Assembly (NCBI GenBank): GCA_036308445.1
Contig: JAXJVS010000111.1
Span: forward strand, 1 to 31,012
Source: MGBC113645 sp036308445
Lineage (GTDB): Bacteria > Bacillota_I > Bacilli_A > Erysipelotrichales > Coprobacillaceae
Length of the DNA: 31,012 nt
Direction of reading: 5' to 3'
Made by a program: the position numbers and the translations under genes
Shown: positions 23,841 to 31,012 of the stretch, piece after piece
Layout of the letters: every line of letters begins with the position of its first letter
Position numbering within the stretch: the stretch's first letter is position 1
Notes under the pieces: model-generated
The model's database searches: none
Told to the model about the DNA's origin: nothing
Seen by the model: only the letters and a program-made list of their open reading frames with translations

Positions 23841-25175
23841 ATGAATGATGATATTATTGTTGCGATAGCTACATCTAGATTAGAAGCTGCTATTTCTATT
23901 ATTAGATTGAGTGGAGAAGGATGTATTGCGTTTGTTCAAGAATTTTTTACTGGAAAGATATTAAATAAAGATAGTCATACAATTACATATGGTTATATTA
24001 AAGATAATAATGAAAAAATAGATGAAGTACTAGTTAATATATATAGAGGTAAAAGAACATTTACTGGTGAAGAAATGGTTGAGATTAATTGTCATGGTGG
24101 TGTTTTTATTACTCAAAAAATACTGCAATTATGTTTAAATAAAGGTGCTAGAATGGCAGAGCGAGGAGAATTTTCTAAAAGAGCTTTTTTAAATGGAAGA
24201 ATAGATTTGTCTCAGGCTGAAGCTATTACTGATTTAATTAGTGCTAAGAATGATTATAGTGCTTCTTTGGCTTTAAAAGGTATTCAAGGTAATATTAGTC
24301 ATTTTGTGAAGGATCTTAAAGAAGATTTAATTCAGATTATTACACAGATAGAAGTTAATATAGATTATCCAGAATATGATGATGTAGAAGAATTAACTGC
24401 AGATTCATTACTTCCTAGAAGTGAATCATTAAAGAAAAAGATGGATAAGATATTAGAATCTTCTAAGAATGTTCATTTAATGAAAGATGGTATTTCAACT
24501 GTTATTGTTGGGAAACCCAATGTAGGTAAATCTAGTTTGTTGAATGCTTTATTACAAGAGAATAAAGCTATTGTTACTGATATAGCAGGTACTACTAGAG
24601 ATATAGTAGAGGGTACTATTAGATTAGATAATATTATATTAAATATGATAGATACTGCTGGTATTAGAGAAACAGATGATATGATAGAAAATATGGGGGT
24701 ACAGAAATCTAAAGAATTGATTCATAAAGCTGACTTAGTATTATTAGTATTAGATGGGTCATCTCCATTACAACAAGAGGATCATGAGTTATTAGAGATG
24801 ACTAAGGATACTCAAAGAATTATTATTATTAATAAAAAAGATAAAGGATTAGTTATAGATGCAGAAGGTATAACTATGAGTGCTAAAGAAAATGATATAG
24901 AAGAATTGGTAAATAAGATAAAAGAAATGTTTGAGTTAGGAAATATTACTTCTAATAATGAAGAACTATTAACAAATGCTAGACAATTACAATTATTAGA
25001 AAAAGCTAATCAATCATTGGAAATAGCAATTCAGGAAATGAAAGATGGTATACCAACAGACTTAATAGTAACTGATTTATATGATTCTTGGGAGAATTTA
25101 AAAGAAATTTTAGGAGAGCAAGCTAAAGAAGATTTACTAGATGAATTATTTAAAAGATTTTGTATTGGAAAGTAA
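23841..25175 (+). CDS. mnmE: tRNA modification GTPase MnmE
   Basis: A 444-aa GTPase that with MnmG makes the 5-carboxymethylaminomethyl modification of wobble U34 in several tRNAs. The N-terminal folate-binding domain begins IVAIATSRLEAAISIIRLSG and has FTGEEMVEINCHGG. The G domain has G1 GKPNVGKS (224-231), G2/G3 TTRD and DTAG (271-274), and G4 NKKD. The C-terminal catalytic end is FCIGK (CxGK motif, C441). Position downstream of jag is normal, though MnmG does not follow it in this window. A symmetrical terminator closes the gene. Confidence 0.98.
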   Translation: MNDDIIVAIATSRLEAAISIIRLSGEGCIAFVQEFFTGKILNKDSHTITYGYIKDNNEKIDEVLVNIYRGKRTFTGEEMVEINCHGGVFITQKILQLCLNKGARMAERGEFSKRAFLNGRIDLSQAEAITDLISAKNDYSASLALKGIQGNISHFVKDLKEDLIQIITQIEVNIDYPEYDDVEELTADSLLPRSESLKKKMDKILESSKNVHLMKDGISTVIVGKPNVGKSSLLNALLQENKAIVTDIAGTTRDIVEGTIRLDNIILNMIDTAGIRETDDMIENMGVQKSKELIHKADLVLLVLDGSSPLQQEDHELLEMTKDTQRIIIINKKDKGLVIDAEGITMSAKENDIEELVNKIKEMFELGNITSNNEELLTNARQLQLLEKANQSLEIAIQEMKDGIPTDLIVTDLYDSWENLKEILGEQAKEDLLDELFKRFCIGK

Positions 25176-25205
25176 AAAGACATTGGAAATTATCCAATGT
25201 CTTTT
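25175..25205. terminator. Bidirectional terminator between mnmE and the PRD gene
   Basis: The 13-bp perfect stem AAAAGACATTGGA / TCCAATGTCTTTT (25175-25187 and 25193-25205) with a 5-nt loop has T-rich ends on both strands and includes both stop codons. It serves both convergent genes. Confidence 0.92.
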
Positions 25206-25866
25206 ATAGTGCTGTTCCAAAATGTATTGCTATATACGCAAGTTCATGTTTATTAAATGATTTATCATAATATTTTTTTACTACATCATTTAATATATTA
25301 GCACATTTAAATTCAAGTTCATGCTCATTTTTGATTGAATCAACTAGAGGGTTATCAGTTAATTGTGAATCATTTTGTAATCTTTCGATTGCTGGAAAGA
25401 AATGTAAAGTAATGCCTCTATAGAAATTTTCATTAGCTTTAATATCAATCTTTAATTCATCATTGATTCTCTCGGTAGCTTCATCAATAACTGTTTCAAT
25501 GATATCATCTAAAATATCAAATTCGAAATTAAAATCAAAATCAAATAAGTTCATTTGAGAAAAATACATTGTAATGTAATACATTTCACTTCTGTGCATA
25601 GGAATATCATATGCTTCAGCAATCTCACTAACAATTTCTTTAGCAATATTGTAATATTCGTGTTTTTTTAATTGCTTTAATTGGCTTATACTAGTTGAAA
25701 TGTAACATCCATTTAATTCTCTTGATACGTTTAAAGATAAATGAATTGCTAAGTTTTCAATAACAGTTTCTGCAACATCAATGTTATTTTTTTCTACATG
25801 TTTCTTTAAAATATTTAAAATATTTGCCTTTTGATTTTCAAAAGAAGTTTCTAATTCAATCACCAT
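25204..25866 (-). CDS. Stand-alone PRD-domain protein
   Basis: A 220-aa protein made only of two PTS-regulation domains (PRD), the modules that in BglG/LicR-type regulators are phosphorylated on histidine by HPr or EIIB. PRD1 spans about 10-110 with H42 (ENLAIHLSLNVSREL), but the second expected histidine is tyrosine (Y101 in EMYYITMYF). PRD2 spans about 115-220 with H155 (GITLHFFPAIERLQ) and H215 (LAYIAIHFGTAL). No RNA-binding CAT domain, DNA-binding helix-turn-helix or EII domain is present, and the protein ends at PRD2. It may be a truncated regulator or a free phospho-sensor. The neighbour pfkA and a cre-like site upstream suggest a link to sugar metabolism (inference). Confidence 0.82.
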   Translation of the reverse strand: MVIELETSFENQKANILNILKKHVEKNNIDVAETVIENLAIHLSLNVSRELNGCYISTSISQLKQLKKHEYYNIAKEIVSEIAEAYDIPMHRSEMYYITMYFSQMNLFDFDFNFEFDILDDIIETVIDEATERINDELKIDIKANENFYRGITLHFFPAIERLQNDSQLTDNPLVDSIKNEHELEFKCANILNDVVKKYYDKSFNKHELAYIAIHFGTAL

Positions 25867-25893
25867 AATACCTTCTTCTCCTTCGCCTTACAC

Positions 25894-25922
25894 ATAATAT
25901 ATTATTTGAATTCAAATGTCTA
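25894..25922 (-). promoter_or_regulatory. PRD-gene promoter with palindromic operator
   Basis: On the minus strand TAGACA (25922-25917), a 17-bp spacer and TATTAT (25899-25894) make a 5/6 and 5/6 promoter match. Most of the spacer is a perfect 12-bp palindrome TTTGAATTCAAA (25905-25916), an operator-like site. Confidence 0.6.
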
Positions 25923-25949
25923 CATAAATATTCACTTTTTTCAAAAAAA

Positions 25950-25963
25950 ATAAAGCGCTTACA
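25950..25963 (-). promoter_or_regulatory. cre-like (CcpA) site at the end of pfkA
   Basis: On the minus strand the bases read TGTAAGCGCTTTAT, matching the catabolite-responsive-element pattern TGWAANCGNTNWCA at every position except the last two. It overlaps the pfkA stop codon and lies about 30 bp upstream of the PRD-gene -35. Confidence 0.4.
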
Positions 25964-26918
25964 CTAAGTCTTCAAATAATTGATACATTTTCAGTTGTGT
26001 TTCATTAATATCTTGTAAAGCTTCATCAATTTTTCTAGCAATAATTTTATTATCTTTTTTACAAACACAGTACCCACTTTTATTATCTAATAACAATTCA
26101 ACAGCAAATTGTCCCATCTGTGATGCTAAAATTCTATCTTCTGGAACAGGAGTTCCTCCTCTTTGAATATGACCTAAAACAATAGATCTACCAGAAAAAT
26201 TAGTTTCATTTGAAATTCTTTGAGCTAATTTTTCTACATCAATTAATTTTTCACTAGTAATAATAATAGCATGTTTTTTATTTTGATACTTTTCACAATA
26301 ATCCATCATCTCTACAATTTTATCTTCATCATACCCAGTTTTATTTGTAATAACAACTTCGCTACCACAAGATATAGCAGAATATAAAGCTAAACTATCC
26401 CTATTGTTTCCCATAACTTCAATAACAAAACAACGATGATGAGAACTAGATGTATCTCTTAATTTATTAACAGCGTCAACTATATTAGATAAAGCAGTGT
26501 GAAATCCTATAGTTTCATCTGTACCGTTAATATCATTATCAATAGTACCAGGAATACCGATGCAATTAAATCCTTTTTGACTTAATGCTAAAGCTCCACG
26601 ATAAGATCCATCTCCTCCAATAACAACTAAACCATCAATTTCATTTTTCTCTAATTGTTCAATAGCTTTATATTGTACTTCATTTTCTTTAAATTCAACT
26701 AGACGAGAAGAAGAAAGAATTGTTCCACCTTTACTTAAGATTTCTGATACATCACTATAACCTAGACGATGAATCTTACCTTCAACAAGTCCTTTATATC
26801 CTTCATAAACCCCAAAAACTTCTAATCCCTTTTTTCTGGCAACTCTTACAACAGCACGAATTGCAGCATTCATACCAGGTGCATCACCACCTGATGTTAA
26901 AATAGCTATCTTTTTCAT
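25959..26918 (-). CDS. pfkA: 6-phosphofructokinase
   Basis: A 319-aa ATP-dependent phosphofructokinase, the committed step of glycolysis (fructose-6-phosphate to fructose-1,6-bisphosphate). The ATP-binding start is MKKIAILTSGGDAPGMNAAIRAVVR; the catalytic motif is PGTIDNDINGTDETIGF, with MGNNRDS-like sugar-phosphate binding in VIEVMGNNRDSLAL and IQRGGTPVPEDRILA. The start at 26918 is chosen over a frame opening at 26972 because the true N-terminus of the family and GGGGGA ribosome-binding site lie there; the resulting length equals that of the usual bacterial enzyme. A weak hairpin only follows the stop, so read-through into the PRD gene is possible. Confidence 0.97.
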   Translation of the reverse strand: MKKIAILTSGGDAPGMNAAIRAVVRVARKKGLEVFGVYEGYKGLVEGKIHRLGYSDVSEILSKGGTILSSSRLVEFKENEVQYKAIEQLEKNEIDGLVVIGGDGSYRGALALSQKGFNCIGIPGTIDNDINGTDETIGFHTALSNIVDAVNKLRDTSSSHHRCFVIEVMGNNRDSLALYSAISCGSEVVITNKTGYDEDKIVEMMDYCEKYQNKKHAIIITSEKLIDVEKLAQRISNETNFSGRSIVLGHIQRGGTPVPEDRILASQMGQFAVELLLDNKSGYCVCKKDNKIIARKIDEALQDINETQLKMYQLFEDLV

Positions 26919-27165
26919 AAAAATCCCCCATTTGTATTTTTTAATTTTAATACAAGATGTGAGATTTAACAATTAAATTTATGAAAAATAAAAATAATTA
27001 ACTAAAACTTATAAAAACAACAAAATATTGCACTTTTGTATGTACAATACAAGATATTAATGATATTTATACATATGAAATATATAAAAATATATGATAA
27101 ATAAAAATTAAAAAGTTAATAATCATTGATTTTTATTGTTTTAAAGATGGTTATGTGTTAGTATT
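26919..27165. other. AT-rich divergent intergenic region between pfkA and the lysine leader
   Basis: About 250 nt of very AT-rich DNA without a credible coding frame. It carries the GGGGGA ribosome-binding site of pfkA at its left end and a candidate lysine-operon promoter at its right end. A convincing pfkA promoter could not be singled out. Nothing else was recognised. Confidence 0.55.
27136..27164 (+). promoter_or_regulatory. Candidate lysine-operon promoter
   Basis: TTGTTT (27136-27141), a 17-bp spacer ending in TGT and TAGTAT (27159-27164) would place the transcript start near 27171, exactly before the lysine riboswitch aptamer. Both hexamers are imperfect; an alternative TTGATT lies at 27126. 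Confidence 0.45.
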
Positions 27166-27171
27166 ATTGCA

Positions 27172-27384
27172 AGAATAGATAGAGGCGCAAGAGTTATGAA
27201 TTCTTTATTATATGGGTGCAACCAAATATGGAACAAGGGGCAATTGCCGAAGGGATAATAGTTTGCACACTATTATTGCCTGGGGGTAGGAAGAATATTT
27301 CTATCACTGTCATTACAAAGTAATGAGGAGCTATCATCAATAAAAAGTTACTTTTTTATTGCAATGGCTCATTGCAATTTTTTA
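27172..27384 (+). promoter_or_regulatory. Lysine riboswitch (L box) with terminator
   Basis: Conserved L-box elements appear in order: P1 5' strand GATAG (27178), AGAGGCGCAAGAG, GGGGCAATTGCCGAAGGG, CCTGGGGG, CACTGTCATTAC and the P1 3' strand GGAGCTATC ending near 27335. Downstream are a hairpin CAATAAAAAG/CTTTTTTATTG (27338-27361) and a perfect terminator stem ATTGCAATG/CATTGCAAT followed by T residues (27358-27383). The two hairpins share bases and are mutually exclusive. Bound lysine is expected to favour termination, shutting down the dapA-dapB-lysA operon. Confidence 0.93.
27358..27384 (+). terminator. Lysine-responsive terminator
   Basis: The perfect 9-bp stem ATTGCAATG / CATTGCAAT with a 3-nt loop (GCT) and five T residues lies between aptamer and first gene. 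Its 5' arm overlaps the preceding antiterminator hairpin. Confidence 0.88.
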
Positions 27385-27406
27385 TTTATGAAAGAAGGTA
27401 AGAGAA

Positions 27407-27874
27407 ATGGAAAGAGATGTAATTACACATGTAGAGAGTAATACGAATATCATTCAGGTGAAGTTAATGAATGTTGAAAAGAATTCTTTATTTGTAGCTA
27501 AAATCTTTGAAATTATTTCTGGAGAAGGAATCAATATTGATATGATTTCTCAGGTGATGTTGGAAGAAGAAATGAGAATTGATTTCACTTGTGATGAAAA
27601 GGATCAACATTTATTAAATAAAGCTTTAGAAAAAATAAAAGAAAAGCATCCCAGAATCATGATTTATTCAATGAAAAATGTAGCCAAATTAATGGTAGAA
27701 GGATTAAAAATGAAAAATGAGATCGGTGTTGCATCAAAAGTCTTTTCTATTCTAGGAAAAAATCAATTTCCACTTTTACAAGTTACAACTTCTGATACAT
27801 CTATTTCTTATGTTTTAGAGAAAAAAGATGTTGATCAGGCCGTTGAATTAATAAAGAAAGAATTTAATTTATAG
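27407..27874 (+). CDS. Free-standing aspartokinase-type ACT regulatory protein
   Basis: A 155-aa protein that matches only the C-terminal regulatory part of aspartokinase: two ACT domains (about 16-85, NIIQVKLMNVEKNSLFVAKIFEIISGEGINIDMISQV; and about 90-155, GVASKVFSILGKNQFPLLQVTTSDTSISYVLEKKDVDQAVELI). The amino-acid kinase domain is absent, and the space upstream is the lysine riboswitch, not a degraded kinase. It resembles the beta subunit that Bacillus LysC makes from an internal start, here encoded as an independent gene. A role as lysine-sensing partner of an aspartokinase encoded elsewhere is likely but inferred. GAAGG precedes the ATG, and dapA follows after 10 nt. Confidence 0.8.
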   Translation: MERDVITHVESNTNIIQVKLMNVEKNSLFVAKIFEIISGEGINIDMISQVMLEEEMRIDFTCDEKDQHLLNKALEKIKEKHPRIMIYSMKNVAKLMVEGLKMKNEIGVASKVFSILGKNQFPLLQVTTSDTSISYVLEKKDVDQAVELIKKEFNL

Positions 27875-27884
27875 GAGGATTGTT

Positions 27885-28778
27885 ATGGCTGTATTTGAAG
27901 GTAGTGCTGTAGCATTAGTACTTCCAATGTTTGATGATGGAAGTATTGATTATGAAGGTTTTAAAAGACAAGTTCAAAGAATGATAGATGGTGGAGTACA
28001 AGCTCTATTAGTTAATGGTACAACAGGTGAAACTGCTACTATTACTATTGAAGAAGAATTTGAGTTAACAAAGATAGTTATGAATATGGTAAAAGGAACT
28101 GATGTTAAGGTTATTGCCGGTGCTGGTTCTAATGATACTGCTACTGCATTGAAGAAAGCAATATTTGCTAAGGAAGTGGGAGCAGATGCTATCTTGGTTG
28201 TTACTCCTTATTATAACAAAACTAGTCAAAGAGGTTTAATTGATCATTATACTTATTTAGCAGATCAAGTAGATATTCCAATGATTTTATATAATGTTCC
28301 AGGAAGAACAGGAATGAATATTAGTGTTGATACTGTATTAACATTAGCTAAACATAAGAATATTGTTGGTATGAAAGATGCAACTGATAATATTAATTAT
28401 GCTATGGAAATATTAACTCATACTAAAGATTTAGATTTTGATATGTATAGTGGATGTGATGATAATATTCTTCCTTTTATTGCAGCGGGTGGAAAAGGAA
28501 TTATTTCTGTATTATCTAATGTTTATCCAAGAGAAACTGAAATGTTTGCTCAAGCTTGTTTGAAAGGTGATTTAGAATTAGCAAGAAAAATGGCTTACGA
28601 TTTAAATGATGTAAGTAAATATTTATTTATTGATGTTAATCCAATTATGCCTAAAGCAGCATTGGCAAAAAAGGGAGTATGTAGTGAAATGGTTAGAAGA
28701 CCATTAATTCCTACTACTGATGTTAATAAAAAATTATTATTTGATGCTATGAAAGAGTTTGAGAAAAAGGGTTATTAA
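27885..28778 (+). CDS. dapA: 4-hydroxy-tetrahydrodipicolinate synthase
   Basis: A 297-aa class I aldolase condensing pyruvate with aspartate semialdehyde, the first step specific to lysine/diaminopimelate synthesis. The Schiff-base lysine is K164 (VGMKDAT), with T46-T47 (NGTTGET), Y136 (LYNVPGRTG) and R141 completing the active site. TIM-barrel length is normal. AGGAGG lies before the ATG. The gene is in the riboswitch-controlled operon with dapB and lysA; dapB begins one base after the stop. Confidence 0.97.
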   Translation: MAVFEGSAVALVLPMFDDGSIDYEGFKRQVQRMIDGGVQALLVNGTTGETATITIEEEFELTKIVMNMVKGTDVKVIAGAGSNDTATALKKAIFAKEVGADAILVVTPYYNKTSQRGLIDHYTYLADQVDIPMILYNVPGRTGMNISVDTVLTLAKHKNIVGMKDATDNINYAMEILTHTKDLDFDMYSGCDDNILPFIAAGGKGIISVLSNVYPRETEMFAQACLKGDLELARKMAYDLNDVSKYLFIDVNPIMPKAALAKKGVCSEMVRRPLIPTTDVNKKLLFDAMKEFEKKGY

Positions 28779-28779
28779 T

Positions 28780-29520
28780 ATGGATGTACTAGTATATGGT
28801 TATGGCTTAATGGGAAAAAAGGTTTCTCAAGCTGTAAGAAGTGATGAAAATATGAATTTAGCAGGAATTGTTTCGCCTGTATTTGATGAAGAGGTAAATG
28901 AAAAGACTTTTAATAATCTTTCTGAATGTAATATACAGGTTGATGCTATTATCGACTTTTCTCATCCTAATAATTTGGAAGATATTTTGAGATATGCGAT
29001 TTCTCATCATTGTCCTCTAGTTATTGCTACTACAGGATATAATGAGCAGCAGTTATTAAAAATAGAAGAAGCTTCTTCGCAAATACCAATTTTTCAATCA
29101 TATAACACATCTTTTGGAGTACAGATGTTGACAAAGATTGTAAAAATGGTATCAAAAGAATTTTTTGATAATGGTTTTGATATTGAAATATTGGAAAAGC
29201 ATCATAATCAGAAGATTGATGCTCCTAGTGGTACAGCTAAATTATTATATGATGTTATGAGTGAAGATATTGATGCTAAGCCAATTTATGATAGAAGTGA
29301 AGTTCATCACAAAAGAGAGAAAAATGAAATTGGAATCCAGTCAATGAGAGGTGGAACAATTTTTGGTGAACATACAATCATGTTTGCCGGAAAAGATGAG
29401 ATTGTAGAAGTTAAACATACTGCGTTATCAAAAGAAGTATTTGCTCAAGGAGCTATTGCAGCTTTGAAAGCTATATATAACAAAGAAAATGGTTTGTTTA
29501 CTTTAAAGAATCTATATTAG
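28780..29520 (+). CDS. dapB: 4-hydroxy-tetrahydrodipicolinate reductase
   Basis: A 246-aa NAD(P)H-dependent reductase, the step after DapA. The nucleotide-binding glycine motif is VYGYGLMGKKV (4-14), and the catalytic signature EKHHNQKIDAPSGTAK contains the conserved histidine and lysine. The start at 28780 (MDVLVYGYG) is preferred to a frame opening at 28759 inside dapA, since it aligns with the family and lies one base after the dapA stop; the ribosome-binding site (AAAAAGGG) is inside the end of dapA. Followed by lysA after 12 nt. Confidence 0.96.
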   Translation: MDVLVYGYGLMGKKVSQAVRSDENMNLAGIVSPVFDEEVNEKTFNNLSECNIQVDAIIDFSHPNNLEDILRYAISHHCPLVIATTGYNEQQLLKIEEASSQIPIFQSYNTSFGVQMLTKIVKMVSKEFFDNGFDIEILEKHHNQKIDAPSGTAKLLYDVMSEDIDAKPIYDRSEVHHKREKNEIGIQSMRGGTIFGEHTIMFAGKDEIVEVKHTALSKEVFAQGAIAALKAIYNKENGLFTLKNLY

Positions 29521-29532
29521 GAGGAAAAGGAA

Positions 29533-30828
29533 ATGGTACTTCAAAGTGAGTTTATTACAATAAAAGATAATTCATTGTTTATAGATGGCGTCAATGCGTC
29601 AACTTTAGCAAAGCAATATGGTACACCTCTATATGTTATGAGTGAAAGTCATATTAGAAAGCAATTAAACACTTTAAAAGAGAATTTTATGGATAAGTAC
29701 GATAATACTTTACCTTTATTTGCCTCTAAATCTTTTAGTTGTTTAGAAATTTATAGAATTGCAAATGAATATGGTATAGGTATTGATTGCGTAAGTGCAG
29801 GAGAAATTTCTATTGCATTAAAAGCTGGATTTAATCCAGAAAAGATTTACTTTCATGGAAATAATAAATTACCTTCTGAAATAGAGTATGCTTTAAAGAA
29901 CAAAGTAAGTCATTTTGTAATTGATAATTTCTATGAAATTGAATTAGTAGAAGAGATTGCAAGAGAATTAAATACAAAAGTTTATGCTACTATTCGTGTT
30001 ACTCCTGGTGTTTATGCAGGTGGACATGATTATATAAGGGTAGGTGCTAAGGATACAAAGTTTGGTTTTAGTAGTCATGATAATACATATTTAAAGGCTA
30101 TAGGATTGGTCTTGGATTCAGAATATATTGAATTTGAAGGTATTCATTGTCACGTCGGTAGCCAAATTGAAGAAATTCAAGCATATGTTTTAGCAATGCA
30201 AAAGTTTGTTGAAATTGCTTATCAAATTTATGAAACGTATGGTGTTGTTATAAAGAAATTAAATGCCGGTGGTGGTTTTGGTATTCAATATACTAAAGCG
30301 GATCAGCCATTGAATTTTGATTTAGTTGTTAAAACAATTGTAGATATTGTTAATACAGGTTTCGAAGCTAGAGGTTGGGAAAGACCAATGATAATGATTG
30401 AGCCAGGGAGATATGTTGTAGGAAATGCTGGAATTACCTTGTATACAGTAGGTTCTATTAAAGATATTCCTAATATTAGAAAGTATATTAGTGTTGATGG
30501 TGGAATGAATGAAAATATTAGACCAGCTCTATATCAAGCTAAGTATGATGCACTCATTGCAAATAAAGCTGAAGAAGAAAAAGACACATTAGTGACAGTT
30601 GCAGGAAAAAACTGTGAGTCTGGAGATATTTTGATTAAAGATATTATGATGGCTAACCCTCAATCTAAAGATTTGTTAGCAATCTTTTCAACCGGGGCTT
30701 ATCATTATTCTATGTCTTCAAATTATAATCAAATTCCTAAGCCTGCAGTGGTTTTTGTTAAAGATGGAGAATCGAGAATAGTAATAAGAAGACAAACATT
30801 CGATGATTTAGTTAACTATGATGTATAA
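29533..30828 (+). CDS. lysA: Diaminopimelate decarboxylase
   Basis: A 431-aa fold-type III PLP enzyme converting meso-diaminopimelate to lysine. The PLP lysine is K66 (PLFASKSFS, where many relatives have KAN or KAF), followed by the HVGSQI, GGGFGI and EPGRYVVGNAG phosphate-binding motifs and CESGDIL with the partner cysteine. AGGAGGAAA precedes the ATG. It is the last gene of the operon and ends at a strong terminator. Intermediate genes between dapB and lysA (such as succinylase or aminotransferase) are not in the window. Confidence 0.97.
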   Translation: MVLQSEFITIKDNSLFIDGVNASTLAKQYGTPLYVMSESHIRKQLNTLKENFMDKYDNTLPLFASKSFSCLEIYRIANEYGIGIDCVSAGEISIALKAGFNPEKIYFHGNNKLPSEIEYALKNKVSHFVIDNFYEIELVEEIARELNTKVYATIRVTPGVYAGGHDYIRVGAKDTKFGFSSHDNTYLKAIGLVLDSEYIEFEGIHCHVGSQIEEIQAYVLAMQKFVEIAYQIYETYGVVIKKLNAGGGFGIQYTKADQPLNFDLVVKTIVDIVNTGFEARGWERPMIMIEPGRYVVGNAGITLYTVGSIKDIPNIRKYISVDGGMNENIRPALYQAKYDALIANKAEEEKDTLVTVAGKNCESGDILIKDIMMANPQSKDLLAIFSTGAYHYSMSSNYNQIPKPAVVFVKDGESRIVIRRQTFDDLVNYDV

Positions 30829-30853
30829 AAAGCTATATTTTATAGCTTTTTTT
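30827..30853 (+). terminator. Rho-independent terminator after lysA
   Basis: The 11-bp stem AAAAAGCTATA / TATAGCTTTTT with a 3-nt loop and further T residues begins within the stop codon and ends the lysine operon. Confidence 0.92.
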
Positions 30854-30876
30854 CTTTATGTCTTAATTCTGAAGAT

Positions 30877-31002
30877 ATGAGAAAATATGAAAAAATACTG
30901 ATGAAAAGGGCGAAAAAAAGGAGAGGGAGAAAAGGAGGAGGAAACTTTTTAAAAAAAAGTGAAAAAAAAGCTTTACAAAGGAAGGAGAAGGTGGTAATAT
31001 AA
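30877..31002 (+). CDS. Possible 41-aa basic leader peptide (weak)
   Basis: An open frame begins MRKYEKILMKRAKKRRGRKG and ends KEKVVI; its stop TAA is directly followed by the ATG of the next gene. It is extremely basic and lies in a purine-rich tract containing several GGAGG-like runs. A weak ribosome-binding site only is seen. It may be a chance frame in low-complexity DNA or a leader peptide coupled to the next gene. The purine bias is the main argument against it. Confidence 0.25.
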   Translation: MRKYEKILMKRAKKRRGRKGGGNFLKKSEKKALQRKEKVVI

Positions 31003-31012
31003 ATGAGCACTC
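31003..31012 (+). CDS. Start of an unidentified plus-strand gene (cut by window end)
   Basis: ATG at 31003 is preceded by AAGGAGAAGGTGG at proper spacing and reads Met-Ser-Thr before the window ends. A promoter-like TTTACA-17 bp-TAATAT (30972-31000) lies just upstream. Identity cannot be judged from three codons. Confidence 0.45.

Noticed and set aside
26919..26972. Longer pfkA start at 26972
   Set aside because: The extra 18 residues are not found in the family; MKKIAILTSGGDAPG with a ribosome-binding site begins at 26918.
28759..28779. dapB start at 28759 inside dapA
   Set aside because: The Rossmann-fold N-terminus aligns with MDVLVYGYG at 28780; the earlier ATG would add seven residues overlapping dapA.
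1..31012. CRISPR arrays, tRNA or rRNA genes, complete insertion sequences
   Set aside because: No direct-repeat arrays, cloverleaf sequences, rRNA segments or transposase frames were seen on either strand.

Overview
This window is the replication-origin region of a very AT-rich, low-GC Gram-positive (Firmicutes) chromosome. The gene content, the Firmicutes-type rpmH-dnaA-dnaN origin, the T-box and lysine riboswitch, and the protein styles fit an Erysipelotrichia-like gut bacterium best. That assignment is inferred from style; no 16S gene is present.

Layout. Left of the origin nearly everything reads leftward (minus strand), co-directional with the fork: dnaA, dnaN, an S4-domain protein (yaaA), recF, gyrB, gyrA, a dicarboxylate/amino-acid:cation symporter, serS behind a serine T-box, the 4.5S SRP RNA, tadA, an EamA-type transporter, dnaX, ebfC (ybaB), recR, tmk, holB, ricT, a TrmN6-type methyltransferase and a 3'-truncated rsmI at the window edge. 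One small DUF6054-type gene runs head-on. This order closely follows the Bacillus subtilis dnaA-to-rsmI segment, but yabA, yaaQ, yaaR and yazA are missing. A perfect parS site lies inside holB.

The origin is bipartite. One cluster of DnaA boxes lies between dnaA and rpmH and a second between dnaA and dnaN. The second ends in two directly abutting DnaA boxes followed by a run of DnaA-trio-like triplets and AT-rich DNA, a good candidate for the unwinding site. Boxes are almost all TTATTCACA or TTATGCACA; the classical TTATCCACA is absent.

Right of the origin rpmH, rnpA, yidC and jag read rightward, then a structured 287-nt gap, an HD-domain phosphohydrolase (minus) preceded by a perfect 19-bp inverted repeat, and mnmE (plus). 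After mnmE the usual mnmG-rsmG-parAB order is broken: a stand-alone PRD protein and pfkA (both minus) follow. Then comes a lysine-biosynthesis operon under a lysine riboswitch: a free-standing aspartokinase-type ACT-domain protein, dapA, dapB and lysA. The last bases hold a purine-rich stretch and the first codons of another plus-strand gene.

Most of the window is conserved housekeeping. The points most worth follow-up are the origin architecture, the parS in holB, the kinase-less ACT protein under the lysine riboswitch, the PRD-only protein with its palindromic promoter, and the hairpin-rich jag-to-mnmE interval.
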